Positions 1 to 5,262 of a stretch of 6,043 bases of DNA are shown here, in pieces. Both the position numbers and the translations under genes were made by a program. The notes under the pieces were generated by a model, which was not told where the DNA came from, did no database searches, and worked only from the letters and a program-made list of their open reading frames with translations. This DNA is from UBA8516 sp035455245 (lineage in GTDB: Archaea; Thermoproteota; Nitrososphaeria; Nitrososphaerales; Nitrosopumilaceae). The stretch spans positions 1 through 6,043 of the forward strand of contig DATIFN010000021.1 of assembly GCA_035455245.1 (NCBI GenBank), given 5' to 3'. Position 1 is the first letter of the stretch; every line of letters starts with the position of its first letter.

Positions 1-960
1 GCCTTGTTGTACCATTCAATTGCTTCTGTGTATTTTCCAAGGTGGTGTAATGCTAATCCTTTGTTGTATAACGCATTTTCTTGTTCTGGATTAATTTCTA
101 GTGCTCTGTCATAGCATTCAATTGCTTCTCTAAACTTTCCAAGACCATCTAGTGCAAATCCCTTGTTGTTTAATGCATTTTCATGGTCTGGATTAATCTC
201 TAGTGCCTTGTTGTACCATTCAATTGCTTCGGAATAATTTCCAAGATGATGTAATGCTAGTCCTTTGTTGTGTAATGCATTTTCATTTTCTGGATTGATC
301 TCTAGTTCTTTGTTATACCATTCTATTGCTTCATTGTAATTTTCAAGATGATGTAAGGTTAATCCTTTGTTGTTTATCGCATTCTCATTTTGTGGATTTA
401 TTTCTAATGCCTTGTTGTACCAGTCAATTGCTTCAGTATATCTTCCAAGGTTATCTAACGCAAGACCCTTGTTGCTTAATGCAAATTCATCTTTTGGATT
501 AATCTTTAGTGCCTTGTCATAATATTCTATTTCTTCGTTGTATTTTCCAAGGTTATCAAAAGCAAGTCCTTTGTTATATAACGCAAATTCACATTCTGGA
601 TTAATCTCTAGTGCCTTGTCATAGGATTCTATCTCATCATCATACCTTCCAAGGCTATCTAACGCAAGCCCCTTGCTGTATAACGCATTTGTATCCTTTG
701 GATTAACCTCAAGTGCCTTGTCAAACCATTCTATTGCCTCTTCATATCTTCCAAGGAGATTCAAAGCAAGACCCTTGTTGTATAATGCATTTTCGTGGTC
801 TGGATAGAGTTCAAGTTCCTTGGTATACCATTCTATTGCTTCCTTGAACTTGCCAAGATTAAATAAAACTGAAGCCTTGTTATCCAAAGTTACATAATCG
901 TTTGGTTCTTTTTCCAAAACCTTGTCAAAAAATTGCAATGCCTCATCATTTTTTCCAACA
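1..960 (-). repeat. Tandem 102-bp coding repeat (TPR units)
   Basis: The block around cattcaattgcttc (plus strand) recurs near 13, 115, 217, 319, 421, 523, 625, 727, 829 and, more divergent, 931, exactly 102 bp apart, i.e. 34 codons. Copies nearest the left edge are the most alike: 26 bases at 1-26 recur unchanged at 205-230 and with one change at 409-434. Copies decay toward the gene's 5' end. This is the pattern left by repeated in-frame unit duplication, with the recent copies toward the C-terminal end of the protein. Confidence 0.9.
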
Positions 961-1262
961 AGTGAAAGAAAAATTCCCTTGTATCTAAAAAGCAAGAGAT
1001 TCTCCGTTCCTTCAGACAACAAGGGATCAATGAAACCTGAAAGTGTTTCATGAAATCGGCCCTTTTCTAAAGCTTCTTCGCAGGTCTTTGTAATTTGTTT
1101 TGCAGAGACGTAGATATTTTCCTCATTTTCCAGCTTGGAAATTTTTCCAAATTGGTCTTTTTTTTCTTCAGGCGAGGAAGACACTTCATTTTTTCTGACT
1201 GTAAACCGCGAAAACTCTTCATCTCGATCTTCTTCCTCATTTTTATCATTTGATAATTTCAA
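1..1262 (-). CDS. Tetratricopeptide-repeat (TPR) protein, C-terminus beyond the left edge
   Basis: Open frame of about 420 codons with no stop before the left edge, so the C-terminus is missing. After a charged, Glu/Lys/Ser-rich N-terminal stretch (about residues 1-60) come roughly ten TPR units in exact 34-residue register, each close to the consensus NKGLALHHLGKYTEAIEWY followed by NKALEINPDHENAL. The conserved W/Y, G, A, Y, A and P positions are plain. TPR units form helix-turn-helix solenoids that bind partner proteins; no enzymatic domain is visible, so the role is probably scaffolding, partner unknown. No signal peptide or membrane segment was seen, suggesting a cytoplasmic protein. The frame has no ATG before the repeats. 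I chose TTG at 1262 because the frame is closed by TGA at 1292-1290, a GAGGT Shine-Dalgarno-like site lies 10 nt before the TTG, and no GTG or ATG lies near. The TPR call is firm; the start is moderate. Confidence 0.9.
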   Translation of the reverse strand, partial: MKLSNDKNEEEDRDEEFSRFTVRKNEVSSSPEEKKDQFGKISKLENEENIYVSAKQITKTCEEALEKGRFHETLSGFIDPLLSEGTENLLLFRYKGIFLSLVGKNDEALQFFDKVLEKEPNDYVTLDNKASVLFNLGKFKEAIEWYTKELELYPDHENALYNKGLALNLLGRYEEAIEWFDKALEVNPKDTNALYSKGLALDSLGRYDDEIESYDKALEINPECEFALYNKGLAFDNLGKYNEEIEYYDKALKINPKDEFALSNKGLALDNLGRYTEAIDWYNKALEINPQNENAINNKGLTLHHLENYNEAIEWYNKELEINPENENALHNKGLALHHLGNYSEAIEWYNKALEINPDHENALNNKGFALDGLGKFREAIECYDRALEINPEQENALYNKGLALHHLGKYTEAIEWYNK

Positions 1263-1272
1263 TTTTGGGACA

Positions 1273-1288
1273 ACCTCTTGCGGGAGGT
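1273..1288 (-). promoter_or_regulatory. Hairpin enclosing the Shine-Dalgarno site of the TPR gene
   Basis: On the minus strand ACCTC (1288-1284) can pair with GAGGT (1277-1273) across a 6-nt loop. GAGGT is also the best Shine-Dalgarno match for the TTG start at 1262. If the transcript begins upstream of 1288, the site would be partly sequestered. If it begins near 1272, as a TATA-like ATTAATATC at about 1303-1295 would predict, the hairpin would not be in the RNA. The stem is only 5 bp, so its role is uncertain. Confidence 0.3.
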
Positions 1289-1294
1289 ATCAAA

Positions 1295-1304
1295 GATATT
1301 AATT
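1295..1304 (-). promoter_or_regulatory. Possible TATA box of the TPR gene
   Basis: AATTAATATC on the minus strand is the most TATA-like element ahead of the TTG start. Its centre would place transcription initiation near 1273, giving a leader of about 10 nt. The match is imperfect and the region is AT-rich, so this is tentative. Confidence 0.3.
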
Positions 1305-1507
1305 GCTATTGGGCTTGGAAATCATTTAATTTCATACAAACATTACAAAGATCGGATCAGTTTTATCAAAAATTTAGACAATTTATCCAGCTCCAAAACT
1401 GCAAGATCGCTTTTTTGTAAATTCTAGACAAGATCTGTTGGAATGGATCAGAAGATAGCAAGCTAATCAATTCTAAAATAAAATTATGTAATGAAATTAT
1501 TCTTGCG

Positions 1508-1770
1508 CATTTTTGTAAAGTAATTCAATAGGTTGAAGATCAATTTTGAAAATTTTTTTCCAAATCAAAAAGATTCGATAATCTATCAAATGCCAAAGGA
1601 CTAAAGAAATGTGGTAATCATAAAGGGAGGAAAACACTCCAACTAATCATTTGTATTCGCACCAGAAAACTAGACCCAATCCCAATCAGAATCCAAATTC
1701 TATTTATTTGATCTTTTGATAGACTGGAAAAATTTAGGCAAAAATGAGAGAATCCCATTTTTGTAAAGTA
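1508..1770. repeat. 15-nt direct repeat (1508-1522 and 1756-1770)
   Basis: CATTTTTGTAAAGTA occurs exactly at 1508-1522 and 1756-1770, 248 bp apart. A shorter version, TTTTTGTAAA, is at 1412-1421. All three lie in the non-coding gap in the same orientation. The 15-nt identity is seen directly; function is unknown. Confidence 0.6.
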
Positions 1771-1776
1771 TGAACC

Positions 1777-1782
1777 AAAAAA
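1777..1782 (-). terminator. Oligo-T terminator candidate of the propeller gene
   Basis: On the minus strand a run of six T follows 8 nt after the TAA stop of the propeller gene, with further T-rich tracts at about 1765-1738. Archaeal RNA polymerase terminates on such T-runs without needing a stable hairpin. The sequence is AT-rich overall, so this rests on position as much as on sequence. Confidence 0.35.
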
Positions 1783-1790
1783 GGTCCTAT

Positions 1791-3248
1791 TTAATGCAGG
1801 ATTGGTCTTCCTTTTGTTATTAGAACGATGCTCAATATGCTTACCACAAGTATCAGGCCAGCAATAGGACCAAACTCGGGAATTACGTTTGTTCCAGTTA
1901 TTGTTATGGTTTCAGTATTCTTTGGAACTTGAATTGATATCTCCCGTGTAGAGTCATCCCCTCCCAAAGTCTGCTGTTCGATGAGCTTGTTATCCGCATA
2001 GACTAGAAATGTTGTGTCTTTTTCTCCCTCTTTTGAATCAAGGATTGCCCTTGGAATACTGACATCAAGATCTCCTCCATCCTCTGTTTTAGTGGCTAGA
2101 ACAATTGCCTTGTTATCAATGTCTACTGATGCAGCAGAAACAGCAACATCCTGTCCGTGAACCATCATGCTTCCAACCAATGCTATTGGGATTTGCATTG
2201 TAACAACTGGAACTGTCGTTGCAATTGCATTTGGACCCATCACAAAGACCTTGTCCTGGCCCTGCATGGATGCATAAAGTTTGTGTGTATTTGAATCAAC
2301 TACAATGTCCCACGCAAGATCTGCCGAGTCAATTGTGTTTACAATCTCATCTTTCATTCCATCGATTTTAATTATTTTGTGTTGTTGCAAGTACGTGACA
2401 TAGACTTGATGTTCTGATGAATCAACTGCAATTGCTTGCGTGTCGTCACCTACTGGAATTGTTGTGAGAATTTTTTCGTCAATTATATCAAGAACTGTAA
2501 TGTGATGTGCTCCACGATGTGTCACATATGCACGATGCTCATCAGAGTCAATGTCGATTCCCCATGGAACAGTTCCAGTTTTTACAGTGTTTGTTATACG
2601 GTATATTCCTTCATCATTTCTACTAAGAAAAGTAACCTCGTTTCCTGCCATATTTGCAACAAGGACCTTTCCTGTGATTGGATCAAATTTTAATGCATAC
2701 GGGTGTGGTGAGACTGGAATCTTTTGTAGTATATTATTTGTTGCAGTGTCAATTGTAGCAACATAATCTGCGTTAAAGTTTGCAACAAAAAGTATTCCGT
2801 TTTTTGAATCATAATCTAAAGCAGCACCTCCTGTCGCAAATGTAATGTATTTTTGCATCTGGTATTGTGGAGAGTACCACACAGTCATATTGGCGTCTGG
2901 CAGGGCAATTGTCTTGACGTATTCACCTGTTTCAAAGTTGTAGATATCAATTCCTCCACTCTCAAAGGTTGCTGCATAAACTAGGTTCTTATCTGGAACT
3001 TCTTTTACGGCTACCACACCTTCAGATGTTGTGATTTTTCTCACAACCTGGTCTGTTGCAGTGTCAATTACAGAGATCTCACGCTCGCCAAGATTTGAGA
3101 CAAAAAGATAGCCTTCGGCAAGTGACATCTTCATAGGACTGGTGCTCACTGGTATTTCCTTTGCCACATGGTGTGCAAAGGCGCTGTTTGTTGCAAATCC
3201 AAGGACTAAAACCAGAACTAGAGCCACAATTACCGTTTTATCTGTCAT
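1791..3248 (-). CDS. Secreted YVTN-type beta-propeller protein with PEFG-CTERM sorting tail
   Basis: A 485-aa protein expected on the outer face of the cell. Residues 1-25 are a Sec signal peptide (Lys4, hydrophobic core, AFA then HH), so the mature chain would begin His-His. Residues about 45-347 hold seven YVTN/NHL-like blades (e.g. LFVSNLGEREISVIDTATD at 48-66, GILFVANFN at 151-159, AYVTHRGAHHITVLD at 240-254, KLYASMQGQDKVFV at 323-336). Blade 2 to 3 carries an insert at about 118-148. Residues about 365-452 form the beta-rich domain common next to thaumarchaeal PEFG tails (DLDVSIPRAILDS). PEFG is at 457-460, followed by a hydrophobic helix and a basic end (KGRPILH). In this family the tail is thought to be handled by an archaeosortase-like enzyme; none is in the window. 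Propellers bind ligands or partners; the ligand here is unknown. ATG at 3248 fits both the signal peptide and a leaderless promoter. Confidence 0.93.
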   Translation of the reverse strand: MTDKTVIVALVLVLVLGFATNSAFAHHVAKEIPVSTSPMKMSLAEGYLFVSNLGEREISVIDTATDQVVRKITTSEGVVAVKEVPDKNLVYAATFESGGIDIYNFETGEYVKTIALPDANMTVWYSPQYQMQKYITFATGGAALDYDSKNGILFVANFNADYVATIDTATNNILQKIPVSPHPYALKFDPITGKVLVANMAGNEVTFLSRNDEGIYRITNTVKTGTVPWGIDIDSDEHRAYVTHRGAHHITVLDIIDEKILTTIPVGDDTQAIAVDSSEHQVYVTYLQQHKIIKIDGMKDEIVNTIDSADLAWDIVVDSNTHKLYASMQGQDKVFVMGPNAIATTVPVVTMQIPIALVGSMMVHGQDVAVSAASVDIDNKAIVLATKTEDGGDLDVSIPRAILDSKEGEKDTTFLVYADNKLIEQQTLGGDDSTREISIQVPKNTETITITGTNVIPEFGPIAGLILVVSILSIVLITKGRPILH

Positions 3249-3267
3249 GGAATAACGGTTTTTTGCA

Positions 3268-3279
3268 TTTAATAAAAAA
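3268..3279 (-). promoter_or_regulatory. TATA box of the propeller gene (leaderless transcript)
   Basis: TTTTTTATTAAA on the minus strand is centred about 25 nt before the ATG at 3248. That is the usual archaeal TATA-to-start distance, so transcription probably begins at or very near the A of the start codon. The 20 nt before the ATG contain no Shine-Dalgarno match, consistent with a leaderless message. Confidence 0.6.
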
Positions 3280-3380
3280 CTGGACCTAGAATATCAAAAC
3301 TGATAATCAATAATGAACAATGTTGTTTTCTTGGGATGGTTTGGGGCTTTGGTTGTTAAATCATATTATAAAAAAATAGA

Positions 3381-3399
3381 ATGTTTTTATTTTTTATAC
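3381..3399 (+). promoter_or_regulatory. Possible orphan promoter, similar to the one at 3936-3950
   Basis: ATGTTTTTATTTT at 3381-3393 is identical to 3936-3948, the box region of the secreted-protein gene, and both copies follow a TATAAAAAAA-type tract. A start about 26 nt downstream would fall near 3412-3420. The only ATG there (3411) is followed at once by a stop codon. It could serve a small RNA, be a relic, or be chance in AT-rich DNA. Confidence 0.25.
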
Positions 3400-3563
3400 A
3401 ATTTTTACAAATGAATTAATTTAAGAAAAATATTTGAAGTTTTTCATATCTGTATAGTTACAGGTCTGCTGAATTTGTTGAAAATTTTCAAGAAAAAATT
3501 TCCTAAAACATGTCTTTTTGTGTCTGGAAAATGTTTCATTTTTTAAAATTGAAATTAAAAGAT

Positions 3564-3589
3564 GCCTAGAAATCCTTATTGTCCTAGGC
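3564..3589 (-). terminator. Inverted repeat at the end of the zinc-ribbon gene, terminator-like
   Basis: GCCTAG (3564-3569) and CTAGGC (3584-3589) form a perfect 6-bp stem around a 14-nt loop that contains the TAA stop of the minus-strand gene. A T-rich stretch (TTTTAATTTC) follows on the minus strand. Position and T-rich flank suggest transcript-end formation or 3' stabilisation. Archaeal terminators do not require a stem, so this is tentative. Confidence 0.3.
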
Positions 3590-3776
3590 TAAAAAATGAT
3601 TTTAAAAGGTTTTGTGAACCTGTTTTTTTGGTTAGGGAGGGTTCTGGATCCATCAATACTACCTTTCTTCCTATGGAATAATCACTTCCGCACTTTGGAC
3701 AGTTGAAACGATTCCATTCTATCTCGTCCAGAACTACTTCCTCGGAATGGTTTGCACATGTCAATCCGTTTTTCAT
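3576..3776 (-). CDS. Small zinc-ribbon protein, 66 aa
   Basis: A short protein with one probable zinc site of the form C-x2-H ... C-x2-C: Cys7 and His10 in LTCANH, Cys26 and Cys29 in NCPKCG, separated by 15 residues. Ribbons of this kind bind nucleic acid or protein, or stabilise small transcription and translation factors; which applies cannot be told. The C-terminal 30 residues are basic and polar and end FFSLGQ. No membrane segment. The frame extends upstream to an ATG at 3842, giving 88 aa, but I prefer ATG 3776. A good TATA box (TTTTATATTT) is centred 26 nt before it, inside the longer version, and the extra 22 residues have no domain character. It is divergent from the secreted-protein gene at 3967 and probably has its own transcript. 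I do not recognise a named family. Confidence 0.7.
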   Translation of the reverse strand: MKNGLTCANHSEEVVLDEIEWNRFNCPKCGSDYSIGRKVVLMDPEPSLTKKTGSQNLLKSFFSLGQ

Positions 3777-3797
3777 GAGTGATAGTATGAATGCTGG

Positions 3798-3807
3798 AAA
3801 TATAAAA
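3798..3807 (-). promoter_or_regulatory. TATA box of the zinc-ribbon gene
   Basis: TTTTATATTT on the minus strand is the best TATA match in the window and is centred 26 nt before ATG 3776. It places the transcript start at the codon itself (leaderless). A transcript from this box could not include the ATG at 3842. Confidence 0.6.
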
Positions 3808-3938
3808 TCGGTAGACAAGTTCCACCTGCCGGGATTGATCATGACATAGTAAGAGTTTTTTTATTTTTTAGACATTACATTCTCTATCTAAATTTGCAAT
3901 CTAGGGATTTTTCAAATCAAATCATTATAAAAAAAATG

Positions 3939-3948
3939 TTTTTATTTT
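3939..3948 (+). promoter_or_regulatory. TATA-like box of the secreted-protein gene
   Basis: TTTTTATTTT is centred about 24 nt before ATG 3967. No Shine-Dalgarno sequence lies in the 20 nt before the ATG, which again suggests a leaderless transcript. The right edge of the box overlaps the left arm of the inverted repeat at 3945-3978. Confidence 0.5.
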
Positions 3949-3978
3949 CTATCCATAACCACAATCATGGATAGAAAA
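3945..3978. promoter_or_regulatory. Perfect 12-bp inverted repeat over the start codon, operator candidate
   Basis: TTTTCTATCCAT (3945-3956) and ATGGATAGAAAA (3967-3978) are perfect reverse complements separated by 10 bp. The half-site centres are 22 bp apart, about two helical turns, as expected for a dimeric DNA-binding protein. The repeat runs from the edge of the TATA-like box through the probable transcription start and the first four codons. A bound repressor would block initiation. If instead the transcript starts further upstream, the same arms would form a hairpin burying the start codon. Confidence 0.55.
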
Positions 3979-4446
3979 AGTAGCTTCATTATTCTTGGAC
4001 TATCCGTTGCACTGGTAATCATTTCTGCCTCTTTTGCGGTATATGCAGCTTCTAATTCACAGTCATCTGAATTGACTGGAGATATCACCAAAAACGATGA
4101 CGAGGATGATTCGGGTCAAGTTTTTGAATCTCCCCAAGTTAGAGTGGATATTCTCATACCCTCAAAACGTAATGACGGTACCATAATAGAGAGTGAAAAA
4201 TTTGATGAAATAAGAACAGATCTTGCAACTCGTTTTGGCGGGGTTACCCTACTACCACAGTTTAATGGAACAACGATTCGCAACGAGACAAGGTACGACG
4301 GTGTGAATAATTCAGGTTTTTATGTTGTGGTGTCAAACACGGCAGAAAATTTGGAATGGTTTGCCAGTTACAAACAAACGCTAACAGATAGACTAGATCA
4401 GGACAGAATCTTTATGACTGTCTCTCCTACGATGATAATCCCTTGA
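3967..4446 (+). CDS. Secreted protein of unknown function with N-terminal signal peptide
   Basis: A 159-aa protein. Residues 1-27 are a signal peptide or signal anchor (Arg3-Lys4, core FIILGLSVALVIISASFAV, possible cleavage after VYA). Residues about 30-53 are a polar, acidic linker (KNDDEDDSG). Residues about 57-157 look like one compact alpha/beta domain: a strand VRVDILIPS, a helix with FDEIRTDLATRFGG, a strand FYVVVS, then a helix with LEWFASYKQTLTDRL and a final strand. The order of strands and helices recalls small ferredoxin-like domains such as DUF3574, but I cannot assign a family. No catalytic motif or cysteine is seen. Three N-glycosylation sequons (Asn100, Asn106, Asn114) fit an extracellular site. 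ATG 3967 is supported by the signal peptide and by promoter spacing. It is divergent from the zinc-ribbon gene and probably controlled through the inverted repeat over its start. Confidence 0.85.
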   Translation: MDRKSSFIILGLSVALVIISASFAVYAASNSQSSELTGDITKNDDEDDSGQVFESPQVRVDILIPSKRNDGTIIESEKFDEIRTDLATRFGGVTLLPQFNGTTIRNETRYDGVNNSGFYVVVSNTAENLEWFASYKQTLTDRLDQDRIFMTVSPTMIIP

Positions 4447-4494
4447 GTTTGTTCAATCGCAATTCCAGTTTATCCGGATTTCATATGGGTTTGG

Positions 4495-4500
4495 TTTTTT
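4495..4500 (+). terminator. Oligo-T tract after the secreted-protein gene
   Basis: A run of six T lies about 50 nt after the TGA stop, in the T/G-rich stretch 4487-4500, with another T5 near 4512-4516. This is a plausible archaeal T-tract terminator before the next promoter; there is no convincing stem. Confidence 0.3.
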
Positions 4501-4551
4501 GGAAAAAATAATTTTTCAGATGGTTTAGCTAAATCTTGAGACAATAAAGGG

Positions 4552-4563
4552 TTATTACATAAC
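4552..4563 (+). promoter_or_regulatory. TATA-like box of the small membrane-anchored protein gene
   Basis: TTATTACATAAC is centred about 28 nt before ATG 4586. The match is imperfect, but the spacing agrees with the leaderless pattern of the neighbouring genes. It supports ATG 4586 over the in-frame TTG at 4565, which would lie right beside the box. Confidence 0.4.
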
Positions 4564-4585
4564 ATTGCACTCTACAAAGAGAATA

Positions 4586-4993
4586 ATGTCACAGATTCTA
4601 AAAAATAAAAAATTTGTCTTGACTTGTATCATAACAGGTGTGACATTAGCAGTTTTAATTCCAATTATTCTTGGTGCTTTGGTTACACCAACTAATGAAT
4701 TTGTCATTGAACAAACAACTTTTTTCCCAAATAGTTTTCTTGGAGGGACAATTACAGTTGAAAAAGAAAACTCTCTGGTTATGATAATAAAAAGCTCCCC
4801 TGCTGATATACCGATCCAGATATCCTTGGAAAACGCTGATGGCACCTTCTCATGGAACAAGGAAATAAGAGGAGACCAGACCATTCCTGTTGATGGAATA
4901 CATGACAGGTTCTTGGATCTCAAAATCCAAAATCTATCAGATACACCGGTGCAATTTCAGGCAACCATAAAGAACATCCCACCAGCAAAATAA
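4586..4993 (+). CDS. Small membrane-anchored extracellular protein, unknown function
   Basis: A 135-aa protein. A short basic N-terminus (ILKNKK) is followed by one hydrophobic helix at about residues 10-33 (FVLTCIITGVTLAVLIPIILG), a signal anchor or uncleaved signal. The rest, about residues 37-135, is predicted to lie outside the cell and alternates hydrophobic and polar residues like a single beta-sandwich (TITVEKENSLVMIIKSS, IPIQISLENADG, FLDLKIQNLSDTPVQFQATI). This recalls GOLD- or PPC-like beta domains, but the similarity is only of pattern. No cysteine lies in the exterior part and no catalytic motif is visible. The frame can be extended to TTG 4565 (142 aa). I chose ATG 4586 because of the promoter spacing and because the seven extra residues add nothing recognisable. 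It follows the secreted-protein gene on the same strand after a 139-bp gap and seems to be transcribed separately. Confidence 0.78.
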   Translation: MSQILKNKKFVLTCIITGVTLAVLIPIILGALVTPTNEFVIEQTTFFPNSFLGGTITVEKENSLVMIIKSSPADIPIQISLENADGTFSWNKEIRGDQTIPVDGIHDRFLDLKIQNLSDTPVQFQATIKNIPPAK

Positions 4994-5008
4994 GTCGATA
5001 ATCAGTAC

Positions 5009-5035
5009 TGGTTTTACTTTTTGTTTAAAAAACCA
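5009..5035 (+). terminator. T-rich inverted repeat after the membrane-anchored protein gene
   Basis: TGGTTTT (5009-5015) and AAAACCA (5029-5035) form a 7-bp stem around a T-rich loop (ACTTTTTGTTTAA), starting 15 nt after the TAA stop. The tract TTTTACTTTTTGTTT alone would be a reasonable archaeal oligo-T terminator. Confidence 0.45.
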
Positions 5036-5249
5036 TCCACAAATTAGCAGTTAAATGATTTATCAGGTTCTTTTTAACCTAAAATATGAAAAAATAGTAA
5101 AAATTCATCACAAAAAAATATCGCAAATACATGTGTGTAAATTTTTAGGCATGAATTCTAAAATTTTAAAAAAATAAAATTTTGTCCTTTTGGTAAAACA
5201 TTGTCTAACCCAATAAACATCAAGACGGAATATCACCAATTTGTATGGT

Positions 5250-5254
5250 GGAGG
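5250..5254 (+). promoter_or_regulatory. Shine-Dalgarno site selecting ATG 5263
   Basis: GGAGG ends 8 nt before ATG 5263, ideal spacing for pairing with the 16S rRNA 3' end. It lies inside the reading frame that would begin at the upstream ATG 5245, which has no Shine-Dalgarno site and only weak TATA support. It therefore favours the internal start. Confidence 0.55.
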
Positions 5255-5262
5255 AAGACAGG

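Larger units (their letters stand above)
1263..1790. other. AT-rich intergenic region without a gene
   Basis: About 530 bp lie between two minus-strand genes: the 3' end of the propeller gene on the right and the 5' end of the TPR gene on the left. I found no convincing reading frame, no tRNA-like TPsiC arm and no mobile-element ends. It holds the putative TPR promoter, oligo-T tracts in the propeller's 3' region, and a 15-nt direct repeat described separately. It is long for a compact archaeal genome, so a small non-coding RNA cannot be excluded. Confidence 0.6.
3249..3575. other. AT-rich intergenic region without a gene
   Basis: About 330 bp between the zinc-ribbon gene and the propeller gene, both on the minus strand. 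It contains the propeller promoter, the 3' region of the zinc-ribbon gene, and a plus-strand stretch at about 3361-3399 resembling the promoter at 3922-3950. No frame longer than about 31 codons starts with ATG here, and no structured RNA was recognised. Confidence 0.55.
4994..5262. other. AT-rich intergenic region without a gene
   Basis: About 270 bp of very AT-rich sequence before the helix-turn-helix-like gene. It holds the T-rich terminator candidate at 5009-5035, a small hairpin AGGTT (5065-5069) with AACCT (5076-5080), and the 5' region of the next gene. No open frame or RNA gene was recognised. A weak TATA-like CAATAAACA lies near 5210-5218. Confidence 0.5.

Noticed and set aside
1..960. 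Regular repeats that might be read as a CRISPR-like array
   Set aside because: The period is exactly 102 bp with an open coding frame and TPR consensus; there are no constant repeats with unrelated spacers.
1067..1249. 60-codon minus-strand frame starting with ATG
   Set aside because: It overlaps the N-terminal part of the TPR gene in another frame, is a Lys-rich low-complexity sequence and has no domain; treated as a shadow unless a frameshift is proven.
2436..2766. Two overlapping plus-strand frames of 85 and 71 codons
   Set aside because: They lie opposite the propeller gene, whose blade pattern and codon use are clear, and they resemble no protein family.
3444..3539. 31-codon minus-strand frame starting MKHFPDTKRH
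   Set aside because: It is very short, has no TATA box at the expected spacing and no Shine-Dalgarno site, and lies in AT-rich spacer.
4555..4923. 122-codon minus-strand frame
   Set aside because: It is antisense to the membrane-anchored protein gene, which has a proper signal anchor, beta pattern and promoter spacing.
5065..5080. Small hairpin AGGTT/AACCT in the spacer before the coiled-coil gene
   Set aside because: A 5-bp stem is too short to support a riboswitch or operator claim; mentioned only as spacer content.
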